In this document: positions 51,029 through 61,068 of the stretch, in pieces | Layout of the letters: every line of letters begins with the position of its first letter | Numbering within the stretch: the stretch's first letter is position 1 | Assembly: GCA_947452455.1 (NCBI GenBank) | Contig: CANGBX010000003.1 | Location: forward strand, 328,222 to 392,221 | Direction: 5' to 3' | DNA: 64,000 bases | Source: Beijerinckiaceae bacterium | GTDB lineage: Bacteria; Pseudomonadota; Alphaproteobacteria; Rhizobiales; Beijerinckiaceae | The notes under the pieces: generated by a model | Databases searched by the model: none | Told to the model about the DNA's origin: nothing | The model's input: the letters and a program-made list of their open reading frames with translations, nothing else | Position numbers and translations under genes: made by a program

Positions 51029-52000
51029 TCAATCAACTGGCGTAACTTGCCAAACTGAAACGAGACCGTCAAGGAGACGGGCCTCACCAAGATGGCTTAT
51101 GTTGTCGAGCCGGGCGGCGGCGCCATCCCATCCCATCAGTTGGAAAAAGGCTGCGGCTATACCCAAAACGCCCAATCTCTCGAGGCGGCGTTCCTTCTTC
51201 CAATCGCGTACGGGCAGATTGTGGTCGACCTTCTTTTCCTGTTCGAGCCAAGCAATCGCCTCGCGCTCACCACCCAATGAATCGACGAGTTTCAGCCCCA
51301 AACCTTGGCGCCCAGTGAAGACACGCCCGTCACTGACTTTTGCAAGTTCATCCGCATTGAGCTGGCGGCGCTCTTTGACGAGGTCCTTGAACCAGACAAA
51401 AGAATCCGAAACGAGTTCGGCCAAAGCGGCACGCGCTTCGGGGCTCGTTGGTTCAAAACCATTGGGCGAGGCTTTCAGCGGCGCTGATTTCACCGTCTCC
51501 ATCGACACGCCGACATTTTCCAGAAGCTTGCCGAAATTCGGAAATTGGAAAAGCACGCCAATCGAGCCAACCAGCGAATTGCCTTCCGCAAAAATGCGCT
51601 CTGTGCCGAGTGCTGCAATATAGCCACCAGAGGCGGCCATAGTGCCAACGACAGCTACAACAGGCTTCTTCTGCGCAACGAGGCGCAATTCCTGATAGAG
51701 GCGCTCGGCACCCGTGGTCGTGCCACCGGGGCTTTCAATGGCGACGATCAACGCTTCGGCATTTTTAGAAGCGCCAATGTCGCGCACGAGCTTCAGCGTG
51801 TCTTTATCGCCTGTGATCACACCTTCAATGGAGAGCCGCGCAATATGTTTGCCCGTTCCCGTCTCGCGATGAGCGTATCGGATGCCGACGGCAATGATTG
51901 CGACACCAACAATGAGGAACAGCGCCACGCGCCAGAAGGTCAATTTGCGCCGGAGAATACGGCGGTCAACCAGATGATCGGGATCTGGAAAAGAAGGCAT
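51029..52000 (-). CDS. sppA: Signal peptide peptidase SppA, short form (S49)
   Basis: This 323-residue membrane-bound protease degrades residual signal peptides. It has a cytoplasmic tail, one N-terminal helix (RVALFLIVGVAIIAVGIRYA) and an S49 domain with the nucleophile Ser in GTMAASGGYIAAL and the general-base Lys in KSAPLKASPN. It is the half-length, Ser-Lys dyad form as in Bacillus. It lies upstream of ihfB and downstream of rpsA on the same strand. Confidence 0.92.
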   Translation of the reverse strand: MPSFPDPDHLVDRRILRRKLTFWRVALFLIVGVAIIAVGIRYAHRETGTGKHIARLSIEGVITGDKDTLKLVRDIGASKNAEALIVAIESPGGTTTGAERLYQELRLVAQKKPVVAVVGTMAASGGYIAALGTERIFAEGNSLVGSIGVLFQFPNFGKLLENVGVSMETVKSAPLKASPNGFEPTSPEARAALAELVSDSFVWFKDLVKERRQLNADELAKVSDGRVFTGRQGLGLKLVDSLGGEREAIAWLEQEKKVDHNLPVRDWKKERRLERLGVLGIAAAFFQLMGWDGAAARLDNISHLGEARLLDGLVSVWQVTPVD

Positions 52001-52090
52001 GCGCGCGACTTTCTGAGCTTGAAGCTTTCCAGCAAATTAGGCCCACACGCTTTGCCTTGCAAGGAAACAGCACGGCCAACGTGAAGCTTC

Positions 52091-52125
52091 AAAAAAGAAA
52101 AGGCCCGCGCATTGCAGCGCGGGCC
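52091..52125 (-). terminator. Terminator after rpsA
   Basis: GGCCCGCGC (52102-52110) pairs with GCGCGGGCC (52117-52125). Read on the minus strand the stem is followed by TTTTCTTTTTT, ending the rpsA transcript before sppA. Confidence 0.9.
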
Positions 52126-52151
52126 CCACCAAAGCGATGAAACGCTTATGA

Positions 52152-53903
52152 TTACTTCTTGTCGCCTTCGCGGGCCTTGAGGGCCGCGCCAAGAATGTCG
52201 CCGAGCGAAGCGCCCGAGTCGGCTGAGCCGAACTGAGCAATGGCTTCTTTCTCTTCGGCCATTTCAAGCGCCTTGATCGACACACCAACTTTGCGGGCCT
52301 TGCGATCAAACTGCGTGATGCGGGCATCGACCTTTTCGCCAACTGCGAAACGCTCAGGGCGCTGGTCAGCACGATCACGGGCGAGTTCGCTGCGCTTGAT
52401 GAAGGTGACGAGATCGGTACCAGCAAGCTTCACATCGATGCCGCCTTCCTTCACTTCGACGACTTCACACGTGACAACAGCGCCCTTCTTCAGATCGCCG
52501 CCTTCTTCAGCAGCGCCAGCGCTTGCAGCGCCGCCCTTGCCTTCGAACGGATCAGCGGTGAGCTGCTTGATACCGAGCGAGATACGCTCCTTCTCGATAT
52601 CCACGTCCAAGACCTTCGCCTTGACCATGTCGCCCTTCTTGTACTCTTCGATGACCTGTTCGCCTGCGCGGTTCCAGTCGAGATCGGAGAGATGGACCAT
52701 GCCGTCCACATCGCCGTCGAGGCCGATGAACAGACCGAATTCGGTCTTGTTCTTGACTTCGCCTTCGACTTCCGTGCCGACTGGATATTTCTGCGCGAAG
52801 ACTTCCCACGGATTGGCGAGCGTCTGCTTGAGACCGAGCGAGATGCGGCGCTTGACCGAATCCACTTCGAGAACCTGCACATCGACTTCCTGGCTCGTCG
52901 AAACGATCTTGCCGGGATGCACGTTCTTCTTTGTCCAGGACATTTCGGAAACGTGGATGAGGCCTTCAATGCCGGGCTCGAGTTCAACGAATGCACCGTA
53001 ATCGGTGATGTTCGTGACGCGACCATGGAGGCGACCATTGAGCGGATATTTCGCTTCAATGCCCTGCCACGGATCTTCCAAGAGCTGCTTCATGCCCAGC
53101 GAGATGCGATGCGTGTCGTGATTGATCTTGATGATCTTCACGCGCACCGTCTGGCCGATGTTGAGCACTTCGGTCGGATGGTTGACGCGACGCCATGCAA
53201 TGTCGGTGACATGCAGGAGGCCGTCGATGCCGCCCAGATCCACGAACGCACCATAATCGGTGATGTTCTTGACCATACCTTCGATGACCTGACCTTCTTC
53301 AAGGTTGGCCACGATTTCATGACGCTGTTCAGCGCGGCTCTCTTCGAGAACGGTACGACGCGACACGACGATATTGCCACGACGACGATCCATCTTGAGA
53401 ATCTGGAACGGCTGCGGCACGCCCATCAGCGGGGTGACATCGCGGATCGGGCGAATGTCGACTTGGCTGCGCGGCAAGAAGGCCACAGCGCCGTCGAGAT
53501 CGACAGTAAAGCCGCCCTTGACCTGATTGAAGATAACGCCGTCGACCTTCTCACCGGCTTCAAAAGCCTTCTCGAGCTTGACCCAGCTTTCTTCGCGGCG
53601 CGCTTTGTCGCGCGAAATGACAGCTTCACCGAGCGCGTTTTCGATGCGCTCCAGATAGACTTCGACGACATCGCCGACCTTCGGGGCAGCATCACGGCCG
53701 CCAACACCGGTGAATTCACGGATCGCCACGCGACCTTCGGTCTTGAGACCAATGTCGATGACGAGAACATCTTTTTCGATACCGACAACGGTTCCTTGAA
53801 CAACGGAACCTTCGAAAGCTTCGTTTTCACCGTAGCTTGCGTCGAGCAGTGCAGCGAAATCATCGCGCGTCGGGTTGAGGCTCGAATCAGCGGAAATAGC
53901 CAT
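52152..53903 (-). CDS. rpsA: 30S ribosomal protein S1
   Basis: This 583-residue protein unwinds mRNA at initiation. Six S1 repeats are visible, for example VVQGTVVGIEKDVLVIDIG, VIEGMVKNITDYGAFVDLG, LHGRVTNITDYGAFVELE and VEGEVKNKTEFGLFIGLD. The ATG at 53903 has AGGAG upstream and gives MAISADSSLNPTRDDFAALL; the open extension to 54014 is rejected. It follows aroA-cmk on the same strand, the conserved order. Confidence 0.97.
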   Translation of the reverse strand: MAISADSSLNPTRDDFAALLDASYGENEAFEGSVVQGTVVGIEKDVLVIDIGLKTEGRVAIREFTGVGGRDAAPKVGDVVEVYLERIENALGEAVISRDKARREESWVKLEKAFEAGEKVDGVIFNQVKGGFTVDLDGAVAFLPRSQVDIRPIRDVTPLMGVPQPFQILKMDRRRGNIVVSRRTVLEESRAEQRHEIVANLEEGQVIEGMVKNITDYGAFVDLGGIDGLLHVTDIAWRRVNHPTEVLNIGQTVRVKIIKINHDTHRISLGMKQLLEDPWQGIEAKYPLNGRLHGRVTNITDYGAFVELEPGIEGLIHVSEMSWTKKNVHPGKIVSTSQEVDVQVLEVDSVKRRISLGLKQTLANPWEVFAQKYPVGTEVEGEVKNKTEFGLFIGLDGDVDGMVHLSDLDWNRAGEQVIEEYKKGDMVKAKVLDVDIEKERISLGIKQLTADPFEGKGGAASAGAAEEGGDLKKGAVVTCEVVEVKEGGIDVKLAGTDLVTFIKRSELARDRADQRPERFAVGEKVDARITQFDRKARKVGVSIKALEMAEEKEAIAQFGSADSGASLGDILGAALKAREGDKK

Positions 53904-54091
53904 ATTTTCTCCTGAAGTGCCCGAGGTCGGGCGGCCGGCAGGGTTAGAGTTGCATGAGCTTTCGTGCATCCGGTGCCGATCGACGTTGCGATCGGAACTG
54001 CTTTTGAAAAGCATGCCGGCAGGCCGGAGCAGAAAGCTGGTTCAAAATGAAACCGGGCGAAGAGTTTGGCCCCTCGCCCGAGATCGCGCGG

Positions 54092-54121
54092 TTTCTAGCA
54101 GGCAGACCCGCCCGATTGCAA
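54092..54121 (-). promoter_or_regulatory. Candidate promoter of rpsA
   Basis: On the minus strand TTGCAA (54121-54116) is followed after 18 nt by TAGAAA (54097-54092). Both boxes are moderate matches. The leader would be about 185 nt, room for S1 autoregulation. Confidence 0.3.
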
Positions 54122-54145
54122 GTTGATTCGATGAAATGGGGCTTT

Positions 54146-56187
<2,042 letters not shown>

Positions 56188-56320
56188 TCACCCAGAGAGC
56201 GCCCAGCGCCACTTCTCATTTGACAGCCGCCCGAAGCCCGACTAACCGAAGCGCGAAACACATGCCGCCCATTCAGTCCTCAGCCAGAGGCTTGGCGGCC
56301 ATTTTAGGGGCTCATCGAAC

Positions 56321-56683
56321 GTGGCGAAACCCGAACTCGGCAGCAAGCGTCAGTGCCAGTCCTGCGGCGCGAAATTCTTCGACCTGAACAAGGACCCGAT
56401 CTCCTGCCCGAAATGCGGCGCGATCTTCCAGGTGGTGGCCTTGAGCCGCGCCCCGGCGCGCGCTGCCCCGGTGGATGATGATGAGCAGCCAGAAGTTGCC
56501 GGCGCCGAGCTTGTCTCGCTTGAAGAGGCGGATGCCGTTGACGACAAGGTCGTTGTGCCTGACGACGATATTGAAATCGAAGATGATGGTGCGGATGAGA
56601 CCTTCCTTGAAGAGGAAGAAGGCGATCCGGACGACGTCTCGGGCCTCATCGACAGCGATCTTCAGGACGACGAAGAAAGCTGA
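56321..56683 (+). CDS. FYDLN-acid family zinc-ribbon protein (TIGR02300)
   Basis: This 120-residue protein has an N-terminal zinc ribbon (CQSCGAKFFDLNKDP then CPKCG) and a long Asp/Glu-rich C-terminal tail, matching the alphaproteobacterial FYDLN-acid family; here the signature reads FFDLN. The function is unknown. The start is GTG 56321. It is divergent from aroA, its usual neighbour. Confidence 0.9.
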   Translation: MAKPELGSKRQCQSCGAKFFDLNKDPISCPKCGAIFQVVALSRAPARAAPVDDDEQPEVAGAELVSLEEADAVDDKVVVPDDDIEIEDDGADETFLEEEEGDPDDVSGLIDSDLQDDEES

Positions 56684-56839
56684 TCTGTCAGGGGTTGTGA
56701 TAGGGCGGCTATTGGGTTACACAGCCGCCCACTGAACGAGCGCCGACGCGCATCGTATAGTTCTTGCTGCTCGCGGCACTTGGCCTCCCCAAGGGACAAG
56801 ACGCGGGCTGACTTTGAAAAAAGTCAGGGCAAAAAACGT

Positions 56840-56915
<76 letters not shown>

Positions 56916-57336
56916 AAATTTTTCTTTCTCAAAATTTTGAGTTGATCAGCACAGCGCAATTTGTGCGGCTGGGTCGCGGCGCTGTGGCAGCATAGCTCTC
57001 CTTGCTTGGAGAGTTCTCATTCCGCATTCAGAATCAGTTAGTGCTACCAAGTATCAATACATCGCTTTCATGCCGCTCTAGTCGCCAGTCAGTGTCTTGA
57101 GCGTAATACAGAGTGGAAGCTGCGATGAACATTTATGAGCTTTGGAATATAATCAATCGTTAGTTTGAGAGATCGCATGAGGCGAATTTAGTGATTGAGA
57201 GTTTATGAAAAGAGGAACTCTTCAACCGCTTTTACATGGGAGATAAGAAGCCGCCCGCAAATAGTGTCATCGGAAGCATGATGAGCGGCACGAACTTTGA
57301 AGATCATGACAGCGTCTTGAACGTCGATTTATATCA
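56916..57336. other. AT-rich gene-poor stretch after tRNA-Ala
   Basis: No convincing full gene is present. It holds a CTCTCC/GGAGAG hairpin near 56996-57013 and a small frame at 57125-57163. It also contains a 46-residue open frame starting at 57236 that overlaps the 3' end of the next gene. No copy of the tRNA 3' end could be seen further right. Confidence 0.6.
57125..57163 (+). other. Micro-ORF or remnant with NIYELW motif
   Basis: ATG 57125 opens a 12-residue frame, MNIYELWNIINR. An in-frame GTG at 57113 would give 16 residues. The sequence closely matches the end of the 40-residue protein at 60497 (NIYEVWDLIRK). The hydrophobic N-terminal part found there is absent in any frame here, so this is probably a truncated paralogue. 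Confidence 0.45.
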
Positions 57337-57888
57337 TCAAGGTTTAGATCGAACGCCTTCGAGCTTAAAAATATAGGGACCTGTTTCTGTATTTCGGTGA
57401 AGGCCATAATTGTTTAAATAAGATTCTGCTTCTACGCCCAGACCACGATGCTCACGGCTATAGGCCACCGATCCAGATTCTCCGGTCGAGGTAATTTCTA
57501 TCCAATAACGTGTGTTCTTTTTTAGCTCTTTTGCATTTTTAAGCGGGATCGTCAGCCACTGATCGCCGACTGTCAGTCTATCAGCATCAACAGACGCTAA
57601 ATTATCTAAAATAGCTCCCGGAAGCCCATTTTTATTATCTAACAAAATAATCTGAATAATCCCCTTTTGCCCTAAATTTTTCCTCCAGCGAAGCGTTAGG
57701 CTTGATAGGCGAATCTGGCTTTCATTTGTTGTGAAAGACGCTTTCAGTTTAACGTCGGCATTGACGGTATCTAAGTCAAAGATGGGGTTATCTGTGCTAT
57801 CAAATAAAACCTCTGCGTGAAGAGGCGCAGAGATTAATAATACTAAAATTGTAAATAAGATGGACAAGATCGAGGCAGAAATTTTCAT
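57337..57888 (-). CDS. Secreted hypothetical protein, choice-of-anchor-R-like
   Basis: This 183-residue protein has a signal peptide (ASILSILFTILVLLISAPLHA) and a beta-rich body. The pattern SLTLRWRKN, IIQIILLDNKNGLPGAILDNL, QWLTIPLKNAKELKKNTRYWIEI resembles choice-of-anchor-R extracellular domains, though I see no anchor at its end. Its codons are clearly AT-richer than those of the core genes. Start 57888 is set by the signal peptide. Confidence 0.65.
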   Translation of the reverse strand: MKISASILSILFTILVLLISAPLHAEVLFDSTDNPIFDLDTVNADVKLKASFTTNESQIRLSSLTLRWRKNLGQKGIIQIILLDNKNGLPGAILDNLASVDADRLTVGDQWLTIPLKNAKELKKNTRYWIEITSTGESGSVAYSREHRGLGVEAESYLNNYGLHRNTETGPYIFKLEGVRSKP

Positions 57889-58201
57889 CGAAATACATCC
57901 GTCCATGATTGGGTTGGGAATGGTGCTCTAGGGAAGCCCCGCAGGGATAAGGTAGTCGGACCCCGACTAGATGCTTCTAGTATAGAAGTTATCAGCTTAC
58001 GATCGCCACGATAACACAGAGACAGAAACCACTAAGGTTTGTTGAGCACCCAATCTGCCTCGATCAACGGCATTTGTCACATAATTAGCAAAAAACTCTC
58101 CGCCCGGCATGGCGATGCCGTTCTTGATGTTTTATTTTGTCATAGAACTTGCACAAGCCGCTGGTAGTTGAACGTTTCGATGCTGTGCAGGGAGAAGCCT
58201 T
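57889..58201. other. Intergenic stretch with overlapping hairpins
   Basis: It contains no gene I can support. TAGTCGG (57953-57959) pairs with CCGACTA (57963-57969), and CTAGA (57967-57971) pairs with TCTAG (57976-57980). The two stems share three bases, so they exclude each other. A further CGGCAT/ATGCCG stem lies at 58105-58120 before a T-rich run. Confidence 0.5.
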
Positions 58202-58294
58202 ATGCTCAATTCGTCACGAATTGTAAGCACCTCTCTATCTTGTGCGTTTATACTATGGTGCGTTTGCATTGTTTACATCAGCTTTTGGCGCTAA
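58202..58294 (+). CDS. Possible 30-residue membrane micro-protein
   Basis: An ATG preceded by AGGGAGAA opens a 30-codon frame. Residues 9-28 are almost all hydrophobic (STSLSCAFILWCVCIVYISF) and it ends FWR. It is consistent with a single-span small protein, but length alone makes chance possible. Confidence 0.35.
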   Translation: MLNSSRIVSTSLSCAFILWCVCIVYISFWR

Positions 58295-58439
58295 ACGACT
58301 AATTTTCTAAATTCGTCTCTGGTTTAGCTAGAGTTCTCAGCCCCACTTTTATCCCGATTGATGAACAGGCTGTGTCGGTCTGGGCAGCAAAACTGGGGTT
58401 ACGCGATATCCCACGGAGCGCCTGCGGTTTTGTTCTCTC

Positions 58440-58514
58440 ATGCAAGAGTGGACAGACAACAATTTCGATGATCCCATCTCAATCATCAAAGTCATGCAAG
58501 GTGATGTGAGATGA
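58440..58514 (+). CDS. Possible 24-residue upstream ORF coupled to the DUF1003 gene
   Basis: ATG 58440 opens MQEWTDNNFDDPISIIKVMQ and ends in a TGA that overlaps the DUF1003 start as ATGA. The sequence GGTGATGTGAG near its end would place a ribosome before the downstream ATG. It may be a translational-coupling leader, or the remnant of a longer degraded gene. Confidence 0.35.
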   Translation: MQEWTDNNFDDPISIIKVMQGDVR

Positions 58515-59014
58515 GCGATACAAATTCAAAAAATTATTTCCGTTTTCACCTACCCTATCAGCATTTGTCGTCCGCATTTGGTGACGATTGGTTTGCAAAA
58601 AAAGCCGAATTGTTCGCTCGGTTTTTCGGGACACCAATTTTTCTTATTATCCAGACGAGTATCGTCATCTTTTGGATGGCGATTAATTTTATAGGCCTTG
58701 TTCATTTCGACGAGTACCCATTCATCCTTCTTAATCTTGCATTCAGTTTGCAAGCAGCCTATGCAGCGCCATTAATTTTGCTGGCTCAAACACGGCAATC
58801 AGATCGTGATAAAGCGCATGCAGAAGCTGATGCGCGGCATCGTGAAGATTTGGCAAGGGCAAGCGATGAGCGCCAGGCGCTTGCGGCTCATCAAACTCAG
58901 CTCATCCTAGAAATGTTGCAGCAGAATACGGATATGACCGAAACAATTAAGCGCATGTCAGAGCGGTTGGAAGTTTTAACGAAAGAAGTTCATTCAAAAG
59001 TTATGGCGCACTGA
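58511..59014 (+). CDS. DUF1003 membrane protein
   Basis: This 167-residue protein has two transmembrane helices (TPIFLIIQTSIVIFWMAINFIGL and YPFILLNLAFSLQAAYAAPLILLAQ). Next comes the DUF1003 signature TRQSDRDKAHAEADARHREDL and a C-terminal cytosolic coiled coil. The function is unknown; family members are inner-membrane proteins. The base composition is AT-rich relative to the core. Confidence 0.85.
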   Translation: MSDTNSKNYFRFHLPYQHLSSAFGDDWFAKKAELFARFFGTPIFLIIQTSIVIFWMAINFIGLVHFDEYPFILLNLAFSLQAAYAAPLILLAQTRQSDRDKAHAEADARHREDLARASDERQALAAHQTQLILEMLQQNTDMTETIKRMSERLEVLTKEVHSKVMAH

Positions 59015-59114
59015 ATAGATCAGGACATGTATAGGTGATAAAAGCCGATAGTTAATATGATTATTCAGCGACGTAGTTTGATTTGCTCTTCGTAGACTGT
59101 CGTAGGGACTAGAC

Positions 59115-59534
59115 ATGAAGTACATGAGATCTCTTATTCCGGCACTTCTTTTGTTTTCCGGATTTACAAAATCTGCGTATTCTCAAGCATTTCCTACATC
59201 CGGTTCCTGCGCACAGACCGGTAAAAATCTAGCAATGATGATAACACTGCCGTCGATCACTTGGGTGGGAAACGAAGCCGTCGTTGAAACGGTAGGAAAA
59301 AATTACAGAGGCAAAATAATCGGTATGCGGCGTCATGAATCCGCATATAGATTTTCAGTATTTTATCGTGACGATATTATGGGGTTTTCGGAAATCACTG
59401 TTTTCAGATTGCCCGACAGTCGTCCGGCTCAAGACCGCATGGGTATTGTTTATTTCGAGGAATTGCCTGGCGGCGAAAGAGTTGTGAAGGCGATGACCGG
59501 CTATCAAGATACAGCCTGTACAGTTCGGTTTTAA
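59115..59534 (+). CDS. Small secreted hypothetical protein
   Basis: This 139-residue protein has a signal peptide (MKYMRSLIPALLLFSGFTKSAYSQ) and a mature part with two cysteines (GSCAQTGKN near residue 35, DTACTVRF at the end) that could form a disulfide. It is beta-rich. I do not recognise the family. AT-rich. Confidence 0.65.
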   Translation: MKYMRSLIPALLLFSGFTKSAYSQAFPTSGSCAQTGKNLAMMITLPSITWVGNEAVVETVGKNYRGKIIGMRRHESAYRFSVFYRDDIMGFSEITVFRLPDSRPAQDRMGIVYFEELPGGERVVKAMTGYQDTACTVRF

Positions 59535-59553
59535 AACGCGTAACTTAAAAAAA

Positions 59554-59585
59554 AGTCATAGCGGCAATCAGTGAGCATAAAGCAT
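59554..59585. terminator. Hairpin between convergent orphan genes
   Basis: GGCAATCAGTGA and TCACTGACTGCC can pair over 11 of 12 positions, within about 59552-59592. A T-rich run follows on the right. It probably ends transcription from one or both flanking genes. Confidence 0.4.
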
Positions 59586-59637
59586 CACTGACTGCCCATT
59601 TTAGAAATTCTTTTTTGCCAAGTCGCGATTGCGAATT

Positions 59638-59952
59638 TTAGCCGCGACCCTTTTTGACTTCATATGCGAGCCAGAAATAGGTTGCCAAGCACACGAGGGC
59701 CAAGCCTCCGCCGAACATGGTCTGGTTACTCGCAGCAAGTGCCGATGGGGACCATTTCGTGGCAAAAACCAGCAGGGCTCCGAGGAAAACGCCGCAGAGG
59801 GCAGGCACTTTCTGGTTGTTCAGGCTCTCGAGCCGGGCCTTCGCGTCGCGCTCTTGGGCGCCCATACCGCTGGCGCGTTCAAGTTCTTCTTTTTTGGTCA
59901 GATAGTCTTCGCCAAGAATTGCAATCATATCTGCATTATCAAGCGCGGGCAT
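59638..59952 (-). CDS. Small two-helix membrane protein
   Basis: This 104-residue protein has a charged N-terminal half with helical heptads (EDYLTKKEELERASGMGAQERDAKARLESL). Two membrane helices follow (VPALCGVFLGALLVFATKW and TMFGGGLALVCLATYFWLAYEV), then a basic end. ATG 59952 has GGGGAGG upstream; the frame is open further but without a site. Family unknown. Confidence 0.7.
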   Translation of the reverse strand: MPALDNADMIAILGEDYLTKKEELERASGMGAQERDAKARLESLNNQKVPALCGVFLGALLVFATKWSPSALAASNQTMFGGGLALVCLATYFWLAYEVKKGRG

Positions 59953-60022
59953 TTCATCCTCCCCATGAATGGTTGAGTTTAATTCTTCAACCATGGGAAG
60001 GCAGTTTAAGTAATCGGAACGG

Positions 60023-60343
60023 CTAGAAAACGGCCAATTGCTTCTCTGAACCATAAAGGCGATCAATTTTTCCGTGATCGCGCTCTGCAGCCGCTGTTTT
60101 ATAGGGTTGGAAAGGGGAGCCCAAGCTGCTGGCGGGTTGGCGGACACCCGCTTCATCGTCGAAAATATAGGCCTCGCTGATGCGCAAGAAGACAGCCAAT
60201 TGCTCCCAGACAAGCGCCGTCTCAAGATGGCCTTTGCAATGATGTTGGAGTGCAAGCGTGGCCGCCGCCCGATGATCGACAATCAGGTCATCATGCAGAT
60301 GAAGCAGCATGTCCGGCTCAGAAAAACTTTCGATATGCTGCAT
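60023..60343 (-). CDS. Small hypothetical protein, His-rich N-terminus
   Basis: This 106-residue frame begins MQHIESFSEPDMLLHLHDDLIVDH and has a helical centre (ALQHHCKGHLETALVWEQLAVFLRISEAY). Six histidines fall in the first 45 residues. GAGGAA lies 5-6 nt before ATG 60343; the GTG at 60355 is less likely. It precedes the two-helix membrane protein on the same strand. Family unknown. Confidence 0.55.
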   Translation of the reverse strand: MQHIESFSEPDMLLHLHDDLIVDHRAAATLALQHHCKGHLETALVWEQLAVFLRISEAYIFDDEAGVRQPASSLGSPFQPYKTAAAERDHGKIDRLYGSEKQLAVF

Positions 60344-60496
60344 GTGCTTCCTCACGATGTGAGTGATGCGCCCACACCGCTTACGTCAGCTTTTTGCTTT
60401 GGATCTCTGCCAATGCGCGTAATAGTTGAAAAGCTTAAAAACAGCGCAGTTGCAGCATTTTCTTCGCAGCTGCAGCAAATCTAGAGCGAGAGTTCT

Positions 60497-60619
60497 ATGA
60501 CCCGCAATCAGTTCATTCTTTATGGCGCTTTGCTTGTGGCTCTGATCGTGTTGAGCGAATGGCAGGGCAGTCCGCGGAGCCTCAATATTTATGAAGTTTG
60601 GGATTTGATCAGGAAGTGA
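60497..60619 (+). CDS. 40-residue membrane micro-protein with C-terminal NIYEVW motif
   Basis: The frame starts MTRNQFILYG, continues with a single hydrophobic helix (GALLVALIVL), then SEWQGSPRS and ends NIYEVWDLIRK. A GAGAG lies just upstream. The same ending occurs at 57125-57163, which supports translation. The likely topology is a one-span inner-membrane protein with a cytosolic or periplasmic amphipathic tail. Confidence 0.6.
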   Translation: MTRNQFILYGALLVALIVLSEWQGSPRSLNIYEVWDLIRK

Positions 60620-60757
60620 GATTTGCCACAGCCGCGCGCGGAACGGGGCGAGCTTAACAAGGTTGCTCCATTGCCCCGAAGGCCGGTCATCATCGGCGGG
60701 ATTTGAAAAATCGGCTGCTATGCCGTTCAATAAAGGCAGCTCTCTGGAGGGTGGGCC

Positions 60758-61000
60758 ATGTCAGATGTGATACCTCTTGGAACCGACCATATTGTGACCC
60801 CGGTCCTGCCAGTGGCCCGGGCGGCCCAAGTCCATCCGCGCGTCGCCCCGCCTGCCACCATCATGAGCTTGTCACCTGTGGCTGTTTCCTTGGCCCATCA
60901 GGCTGGGGGTCAGAAAAGCGCAGACCATATCTTTGCCGAGCAGGACCGGAAAAAGCTGGTTGGCTTGATCAAGCGCATCTTGAAGGATGAAACTACCTAG
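60758..61000 (+). CDS. Small hypothetical protein
   Basis: This 80-residue protein starts MSDVIPLGTDHIVTPVLPVARAAQ, is Pro/Ala-rich in the middle and ends in a basic amphipathic helix (DRKKLVGLIKRILKDE). CTGGAGGG lies upstream of the ATG at 60758. It lies 68 nt before the FMN oxidoreductase on the same strand. Composition has returned to core GC. Function unknown. Confidence 0.6.
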   Translation: MSDVIPLGTDHIVTPVLPVARAAQVHPRVAPPATIMSLSPVAVSLAHQAGGQKSADHIFAEQDRKKLVGLIKRILKDETT

Positions 61001-61068
61001 TAGACGTGAGCTACGCCAAAGGCTTAGCTGGCGTAAACCAGCTCAGCCCCGTGTCGGAGAAGTAGCTC

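Noticed and set aside
57236..57376. 46-residue plus-strand ORF (MGDKKPPANSVIGSMM...)
   Set aside because: It overlaps the 3' end of the secreted-protein gene, has no ribosome-binding site and matches no family I know.
58380..58514. Remnant of an integrase C-terminus (LMQEW-like tail)
   Set aside because: Only five residues resemble known integrase tails and no catalytic motif is found upstream in any frame.
60074..60484. 136-residue plus-strand ORF
   Set aside because: It lies opposite the 60023-60343 gene, which has a better ribosome-binding site and more protein-like composition.
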